This document shows, one piece after another, positions 5,398 through 9,494 of a stretch of 9,494 nucleotides of DNA. The position numbers and the translations under genes were made by a program. Numbering within the stretch: the stretch's first letter is position 1; every line of letters starts with the position of its first letter. Origin of the DNA: Alphaproteobacteria bacterium UBA7691 (GTDB taxonomy: Bacteria > Pseudomonadota > Alphaproteobacteria > Ferrovibrionales > Ferrovibrionaceae); the NCBI GenBank assembly GCA_002482765.1, contig DLGP01000073.1, forward strand, positions 1 through 9,494, given 5' to 3'. The notes below the pieces were generated by a model. That model worked only from the letters and a program-made list of their open reading frames with translations, searched no databases and had not been told where the DNA came from.

Positions 5398-5424
5398 GCT
5401 ATGGGGCTCATGCTATGGGGCTCA
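5391..5424. repeat. 14-bp tandem duplication over the hydrolase start codon
   Basis: The unit ggctcatgctatgg occurs exactly at 5391-5404 and 5405-5418, and a third partial copy (ggctca) runs into the rppH stop codon at 5422-5424. On the minus strand, each full unit carries an ATG (5411-5409 and 5397-5395), so the start region of the hydrolase gene is doubled. The outer ATG opens a five-codon frame (MSPIA) whose TGA overlaps the inner, true ATG as ATGA (5394-5397). The unit is not a multiple of three. Confidence 0.9.
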
Positions 5425-5901
5425 CGTTTTCACATAGCCTTTGAATTCGGCCAGGATGGCTTGGTAGATCGGGCGTTTGAACGGCACGATCAGATCGGGC
5501 AGGTCGGAAAAGCGCGCCCATTTCCAGGCATCGAATTCGGGATGCGCGGTCTGGATGTTTATCACATCCTCGTCGCCGATCAGGCGGCAGAGATACCATT
5601 TCTGCTTCTGGCCACGATACTGGCCTTTCCACACCTTGGCGGCCAGCTCGGGCGGCAGGTCATAACTCAGCCAGTCGCGGCTTTCGGCGATGATCGCGGT
5701 GCGTGCCGGCGGCACGCCGATCTCCTCCTCCAGTTCGCGCAACGCGGTCTGGCGCGGGTCTTCGCCCGGATCGATGCCGCCTTGCGGCATCTGCCAGGCT
5801 TCGGCGGTCTGATCGATGCGGCGGCCAACAAACACCATGTCGGCTTCGTTCAGCAGCGCAATGCCAACGCCGAGGCGATAGGGACGGACAGGCTCGCTCA
5901 T
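5422..5901 (-). CDS. rppH: RNA pyrophosphohydrolase (Nudix) RppH
   Basis: This 159-residue protein is an RppH, the Nudix enzyme that trims the 5' triphosphate of mRNA to a monophosphate and so opens transcripts to RNase E-type decay. The N-terminus YRLGVGIALLNEADMVFVGRRID (8-30) and WQMPQGGIDPGE (36-47) are family signatures. The Nudix box GX5EX7REUXEEXGU is perfect from Gly41 to Val63, with metal-binding Glu58, Glu59 and the rest in place. The C-terminal half has KWYLCRLIGDEDVINIQT, FDAWKWARFSDLP and VPFKRPIYQAILAEF, as in alphaproteobacterial RppH. I start at ATG 5901, which begins MSEPVRPYR; the frame is open up to 6051, but that part overlaps the upstream gene and has no family match. The start lies 7 bp after the deacetylase stop. 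Confidence 0.94.
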   Translation of the reverse strand: MSEPVRPYRLGVGIALLNEADMVFVGRRIDQTAEAWQMPQGGIDPGEDPRQTALRELEEEIGVPPARTAIIAESRDWLSYDLPPELAAKVWKGQYRGQKQKWYLCRLIGDEDVINIQTAHPEFDAWKWARFSDLPDLIVPFKRPIYQAILAEFKGYVKT

Positions 5902-5908
5902 GGCTATT

Positions 5909-7267
5909 TCACTCCGGTGTCTGGCGGTTGACGATGGCCGAAACCGGGGCAAGCGCAATACTCTTGCTGCCGATGGTTTTACTCCAGGCCAGCAGGCGGT
6001 CCAGCGTGATCGGATAGGGTTGGGCAAAACCCAGCGCCACGCCGGTGCCACGCGCCAGCCGCTCCAGTTCCTCCAGCCGTGATTCGATCACCGGCCCGGT
6101 CGGCTGCTGGTCGATCTGGCGGTTGCCGATGGCATAAACGCCGCCGGCCTCGCGCACGCTGCGCGCCGCCACCGAACGCGGCGCGGTGCGCGCATCCACA
6201 AATAGCAGGCCGCGATTTTTCAGGGTCTGCGCCACATAACGCATATGTTCCGGGCTGGAGGTGTATTTCGCGCCCATGAAATTGGTGAAGCCGATATAGC
6301 CCGGCACCCGCGCCAGCGACCAATCCAGCCGGCGCATATTCTCGCCTTCGGTCAAGGTGGTGAGCAGGGTATACGGCCCCGGATCGTTGGCCGGATAGTC
6401 AAATGGCTCCATCGGCAATTGCAGCAGCACTTCATGGCCGCGACTGCGGGCATATTCCACCTGCTGCGCCAGGTTCGGCGCATGCGGATTGAAGGCAAAG
6501 CTGATTGCCGGCGGCAGCAATTCGGCAGCCTTGGTGGTCAGGGTCTGGTTCAGGCCCAGATCGCCCAGCACAATCGCCAGGCGCGGCCGGTCGGCCGGTT
6601 CGTCATAGGGCCGCGCATAGGCGCGCCAGGGCTGGCGGCCGTCACTGCCGATTTTTGGCATCTGCCCGGCCGGCGTGGCTTCCACCAGCAATGGGTCGGG
6701 TGCCACCAGCAGGCCGCTGGGCAGGTAATTGGCGCTGTCGGCCGCCGGTTTGCTCTGGCCCTCGCCGGCTTTCTGCTCCGGCGCCAGTTTGGCTTCGGGC
6801 GGCAGGGTCAGGCGCGACACGCCGATCACCACTTCCGAGCCGGGCAGCGATACCAGCGACTGGCTGCTCACCGCCAGCCACACGATCAGGCTGATGAAGC
6901 CGCCGAGAAACAAGGTCCAGGCCAGCACCAGCAGGCGGCGGTTGACGGTCGGCAGGTCGCCGCGCAGGAAACTCGGCCACAGCACCAGGCCGATCAGGCT
7001 GAAAACCCGGCCCAGCTTGTGCTTGAAGCCTTCGCGGCGCGGCGGCGGGGCCATCGGCTCGCCATAGCCGCCCAGATCGCCCATATCGGCATCGGGATCC
7101 AGGCCGGCACCGCCATCCTGCTGATGCAGCATGTCGGCAAAATTATCCTCCGCCGGCTGCTGGCGCCGCCGCTTGAATGTTGCCAGCAGGCGCCCGAGCA
7201 GGCCGGCCCGGCCCGGCTCGCCCGCCGGCGGCAGGGCGCGGTCTTCCGGGTCGGCCTGAAGCGTCAC
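5909..7267 (-). CDS. Divergent polysaccharide deacetylase family protein (YibQ-like), membrane-anchored
   Basis: This 452-residue protein has a cytoplasmic, charged N-terminus (1-110), one membrane helix (about 111-133) and a C-terminal NodB-like domain (about 226-446) in the periplasm. The domain matches the divergent polysaccharide deacetylase family: RPRLAIVLGDLGLNQ, ISFAFNPHAPNLAQQ, GHEVLLQLPMEPFDYP, DPGPYTLLTTLTEGEN, RRLDWSLARVPGYIGFTNFMGAKYT and GLLFVDARTAPRS. Several expected metal-site residues are absent: the usual DD is GD (235-236), the His of the NHMG motif is Phe330, and the C-terminal HPHP motif reads QPYP (416-419). It may be inactive or altered. It begins at a GTG that overlaps the ctpA stop by 4 bp (GTGA), indicating translational coupling. 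Context suggests envelope or peptidoglycan work. Confidence 0.88.
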   Translation of the reverse strand: MTLQADPEDRALPPAGEPGRAGLLGRLLATFKRRRQQPAEDNFADMLHQQDGGAGLDPDADMGDLGGYGEPMAPPPRREGFKHKLGRVFSLIGLVLWPSFLRGDLPTVNRRLLVLAWTLFLGGFISLIVWLAVSSQSLVSLPGSEVVIGVSRLTLPPEAKLAPEQKAGEGQSKPAADSANYLPSGLLVAPDPLLVEATPAGQMPKIGSDGRQPWRAYARPYDEPADRPRLAIVLGDLGLNQTLTTKAAELLPPAISFAFNPHAPNLAQQVEYARSRGHEVLLQLPMEPFDYPANDPGPYTLLTTLTEGENMRRLDWSLARVPGYIGFTNFMGAKYTSSPEHMRYVAQTLKNRGLLFVDARTAPRSVAARSVREAGGVYAIGNRQIDQQPTGPVIESRLEELERLARGTGVALGFAQPYPITLDRLLAWSKTIGSKSIALAPVSAIVNRQTPE

Positions 7268-8610
7268 TTCTTGGCGGTCGATTTCGGCGGTGCGCGCAAC
7301 AATTCCAGCGCCGCCTGCAACACCACATCCTGGGCGCCCTCTTCCGGCTTCATGCTGGTGGCCGGCGCGGTCGGTGTGGCCGGATTGCCGGCATCCGCCG
7401 GCTTGCCAGTTTCAGCCGGCTTGGCCGCCGCTGCCTCATCCTCGGTCTCGCGATGGCCGTTCAATTCGCGCCGCGCTTTCAGCGCCGCCGCAATCTGGCG
7501 GTCGCGGTCGCTCCACACTTCCACATCCGGCGCAATGCCGGTCTTGTCGATGGAGCGGCCCGAAGGCGTGAAATAGCCCGCCGTGGTCAGCTTCATGCCG
7601 CCAAATTCGCCCAGCGGGATCATGGTCTGCACCAGACCCTTGCCGAAGGTGGTGTTGCCCACCAGCACGGCCCGATGATGATCCTGCAAGGCGCCGGCAA
7701 CAATTTCCGAAGCCGAGGCCGAGCCGCCATTGATCAGCACCGCAATCGGCTTGCCATCGGTCACGTCGCCGCGCTTGGCATTGACGCGCTGGCCCTCATC
7801 GGCATTCGGCCTGAGCGAACGGGTCGAGACGATTTCACCCTGATTGAGGAAACTGTCGGAAACCGAAATGGCCTGATCCAGCAGGCCGCCCGGATTGTCG
7901 CGCAGGTCGATCACATAGCCTTTGAGATTGGGGCCGATTTCCTGCTTCAGCCGTTCAATCGCCGCCACCATGTCCTGGGTGGTATGCTCGTTGAAGGAAG
8001 ACAGGCGCAGATAGGCCACGTCATCCTCGCGCCGGCTGCGCACCACGCGGGTTTTGATCACGGCGCGGATCACCGATACATCCAGCGGCTTGGCGCTGGC
8101 ATCCGAGCCGCGCCGCACCGTCAGCACAATCTTGCTGTTGGGCGCGCCGCGCATCTTCTCGATGGCTTCCTGCAAGGTCTTGCCCAGCACCGGATCGCCA
8201 TCCAGATGGGTGATGATATCGCCCGGCAGCATGCCGGCGCGCTGCGCCGGGGTGTCGTCAATCGGCGACACCACCTTGACCAGGCCATTCTCCATGGTCA
8301 CTTCCAGGCCCAGGCCGCCGAATTCGCCGCGGGTCTGCACGCGGGCTTCCTGGAAGCTGCGCGGCGGCATGTAGATCGAATACGGGTCGAGCGCTGTGAG
8401 CATGCCGTTGATGGCATTCTCCATCAGCTGCTCGTCCTTGGTTTCCTTGTAATAGTCGTTGCGCACGCGCTCAAAAATCTCGCCGAAGAGATTGAGCTGC
8501 TTGTAGGTGTCGCTGCTTTGCAGGCCACCCACCTTGTTCGGCGCCGCAAAAAGCGCCACCGAACCCATCAGCGCAAAAGCGCAGACGCCGCCGAGGAGGA
8601 AATTGCGCAT
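7264..8610 (-). CDS. ctpA: Carboxy-terminal processing protease CtpA (S41 family)
   Basis: This 448-residue periplasmic serine protease has the full S41A layout. It opens with a signal peptide or N-terminal anchor (MRNFLLGGVCAFALMGSVALFAA). Next come an N-terminal helical region with LTALDPYSIYMPP (71-83), a PDZ domain (about 97-185, beginning RGEFGGLGLEV), and the protease core (about 190-365). The catalytic set is Ser299 in NGGSASASEI, Lys324 in TTFGKGLVQ and Gln328, with the 25-residue Ser-Lys spacing known from E. coli Tsp/Prc. The tail (388-425) is rich in Ala, Pro, Thr and Glu and probably disordered. Family members trim periplasmic or membrane proteins, including peptidoglycan hydrolases, which fits the envC-like neighbour. 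The ATG follows the envC-like stop after one base and has an AAAGGTGA ribosome site about 9 nt upstream. Confidence 0.95.
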   Translation of the reverse strand: MRNFLLGGVCAFALMGSVALFAAPNKVGGLQSSDTYKQLNLFGEIFERVRNDYYKETKDEQLMENAINGMLTALDPYSIYMPPRSFQEARVQTRGEFGGLGLEVTMENGLVKVVSPIDDTPAQRAGMLPGDIITHLDGDPVLGKTLQEAIEKMRGAPNSKIVLTVRRGSDASAKPLDVSVIRAVIKTRVVRSRREDDVAYLRLSSFNEHTTQDMVAAIERLKQEIGPNLKGYVIDLRDNPGGLLDQAISVSDSFLNQGEIVSTRSLRPNADEGQRVNAKRGDVTDGKPIAVLINGGSASASEIVAGALQDHHRAVLVGNTTFGKGLVQTMIPLGEFGGMKLTTAGYFTPSGRSIDKTGIAPDVEVWSDRDRQIAAALKARRELNGHRETEDEAAAAKPAETGKPADAGNPATPTAPATSMKPEEGAQDVVLQAALELLRAPPKSTAKK

Positions 8611-8611
8611 G

Positions 8612-9494
8612 TCAGCCGCTCACCTTTCTGTCGCCTGCGGCCAGCCAGGGCAGGGGGTTCACTGGTTCACCCTTGCGCCGCAATTCAAGATATAGAACCG
8701 GCTTGTCGTCATGCCCAGAGGCATCCTTGGGAATATCCCTCGGATTATCCCTGGCACCGTCGCCGCCCATGCGGCCTACCGGCTCGCCGGCCAGTACCGA
8801 TTGGCCCACGGCGCGGTCAATGCGCCCGAAACCAGCCAGCAATGAATGATATCCACCGCCATGCGCGATTATCAATAGCTGTCCATAGCCCCGGAAGGGT
8901 CCGGCGAACATCACTTTGCCGTCAGCCGGCGCCACCACTTGGCCGCCACCGCGGGTTTCGATGCGAATGCCGCGCAGCACCACGCCGCTGCCATCCTGCT
9001 CGCCATAACGCCCCACCACCCGGCCGCGCGCCGGCAGGGCGGCGCTGCCTTCCAGCGCGGCGTAATTGTCGTTGGGGCCGGTATTTGGCCCGGGCGCTGG
9101 GCGCCTGCCCCGGTTTTCCGCCTCTTTTGCGGCGCGGGCGCGGGCTTCGGCCTCGCGCTTTTCCTGTTCCAGCAGGCGGTCGACCAGGGCGCGCAGGTCC
9201 TTGGCCTGCCCGGCCAGGCGGCTGGCGCGCTCACGTTCGGCGCTGCGCTCTTCCTGGGTCTGGGCCACTTCGGCGGCGGTTTCGGCCTGCAACTGCTCCA
9301 GGTCACGCCGCTCGGCATCCAGTTTGGCGATGGCGCCGCCAAGCTGGCGTTGTTCGGCGGCAATGCCGCTGCGCAGCCGGCCAAGCCGCTCCAGCTCGGT
9401 TTTCAGGCTGGCGGCGCGGCTTTCGATCTCCGGCACCAGGGCGGCGATAAGCTGGCTCGCCCGCACCATGTCCAGCGCCGAACCCGGCGCCAGC
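8612..9494 (-). CDS. EnvC-like murein hydrolase activator, degenerate LytM/M23 domain (N-terminus off the window)
   Basis: The frame is open to the right edge, giving 293 visible residues and no start; the ATG at 9469 is internal, since the eight residues before it (LAPGSALD) match the family. The visible part has a long coiled coil (about 100 residues, rich in Glu, Arg, Ala and Leu), then a Pro/Gly/Asn linker, and a C-terminal LytM domain from about GRVVGRYGEQDGSG. The fold motifs are clear: VVAPADGKVMFAGPFRGYGQLLIIAHGGGYHSLLAG and VGRMGG, ending NPLPWLA. The HxxxD zinc motif, the YAH histidine and the HxH motif (here LYLEL) are all lost, as in EnvC-type activators that open amidase active sites rather than cut peptidoglycan. 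An unusual Asp-rich insert precedes PVLYLELRR. It is the first visible gene of the string ending in the hydrolase gene. Confidence 0.92.
   Translation of the reverse strand, partial: LAPGSALDMVRASQLIAALVPEIESRAASLKTELERLGRLRSGIAAEQRQLGGAIAKLDAERRDLEQLQAETAAEVAQTQEERSAERERASRLAGQAKDLRALVDRLLEQEKREAEARARAAKEAENRGRRPAPGPNTGPNDNYAALEGSAALPARGRVVGRYGEQDGSGVVLRGIRIETRGGGQVVAPADGKVMFAGPFRGYGQLLIIAHGGGYHSLLAGFGRIDRAVGQSVLAGEPVGRMGGDGARDNPRDIPKDASGHDDKPVLYLELRRKGEPVNPLPWLAAGDRKVSG
8620..8627 (-). promoter_or_regulatory. Shine-Dalgarno of ctpA inside the envC-like coding end
   Basis: Read on the minus strand the site is AAAGGTGA, 9 nt before the ctpA ATG. It lies in the last codons of the envC-like gene, whose stop is one base from the ATG, so ctpA can be initiated by ribosomes finishing the upstream gene. 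Confidence 0.6.
8717..8752. repeat. Triple 12-bp imperfect repeat within the EnvC-like LytM domain
   Basis: Three consecutive 12-bp units (8752-8741, 8740-8729 and 8728-8717 on the minus strand) encode RDNP, RDIP and KDAS. The first two match at 10 of 12 bases; the third is more diverged (6 of 12 to the second). They form most of a polar insert between VGRMGG and PVLYLELRR, where related proteins usually have a short loop. The reading frame is kept. Confidence 0.6.

Noticed and set aside
5902..6051. Upstream extension of rppH by 50 residues
   Set aside because: The extra residues overlap the deacetylase C-terminus in another frame and look like out-of-frame translation; RppH proteins normally start close to the YRxxVGI motif.
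4690..7576. Plus-strand open frames of 413 and 443 codons (4690-5931 and 6245-7576)
   Set aside because: Both lie opposite the hydrolase, rppH, deacetylase and ctpA genes and show the same Gln/His/Arg-rich composition; no family motif or ribosome site is present.
7264..8610. CtpA as a lipoprotein because of Cys10 in the hydrophobic N-terminus
   Set aside because: The residue before the Cys is Val, which does not fit a lipobox, and the hydrophobic stretch continues past the Cys.
7177..9450. A 757-codon open frame on the plus strand, opposite the envC-like gene, ctpA and the start of the deacetylase gene
   Set aside because: It is antisense to three well-identified genes, has low-complexity Arg/His/Gln/Ala content without domains, and follows from the GC-rich third positions of the real genes.

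Overview
The window is gene-dense, GC-rich chromosomal DNA. Its gene set points to an alphaproteobacterium, probably a Rhodospirillales-like lineage: a ChpT-type histidine phosphotransferase, a small DUF3553 protein, PAS_5-type PAS proteins, and an envC-like / ctpA / divergent polysaccharide deacetylase / rppH string. This placement rests on family content and was not tested by phylogeny. Eleven protein-coding genes are supported, of which cysQ (left edge) and the envC-like gene (right edge) are cut by the window. I see no tRNA, rRNA, CRISPR array, insertion sequence or prophage gene.

Left part (1-2262). On the minus strand, DUF3553 runs into cysQ, the 3'-phosphoadenosine/bisphosphate phosphatase of sulfur assimilation, with no base between stop and start. 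They diverge from chpT, the phosphotransfer protein that in related bacteria passes phosphate from CckA to CtrA and CpdR. The shared 95-bp upstream region holds an 18-bp tandem duplication and two GANTC sites. chpT converges on an EamA/DMT transporter gene.

Middle part (2263-4602). An ArsC-family (YfgD-like) thiol reductase gene lies upstream of the EamA gene on the same strand, and its stop codon sits inside a 23-bp tandem duplication. Diverging from it are a ferritin-like protein with a complete set of candidate di-iron ligands and two tandem paralogous PAS_5 proteins. The first PAS gene has a perfect TATAAT five bases before its ATG, which suggests a leaderless transcript.

Right part (4609-9494, all minus strand). 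Read in transcription order: an envC-like murein hydrolase activator, the carboxy-terminal processing protease ctpA, a divergent polysaccharide deacetylase (YibQ family), rppH, and an alpha/beta hydrolase. Junctions are 1 bp, a 4-bp overlap, 7 bp and 24 bp, so this looks like one operon joining cell-envelope/peptidoglycan remodelling to RNA 5'-end processing. The LytM domain of the EnvC-like protein has lost its metal and catalytic residues, as expected for an activator. The deacetylase also lacks several expected metal-site residues.

The window is mostly ordinary core genome. I do not see a clearly new multi-gene system. The points most worth a second look are the duplicated PAS pair beside the uncharacterised di-iron protein, the repeated pattern of short exact tandem duplications at gene boundaries (645-680, 2303-2348, 5391-5424), and the apparently inactive deacetylase.
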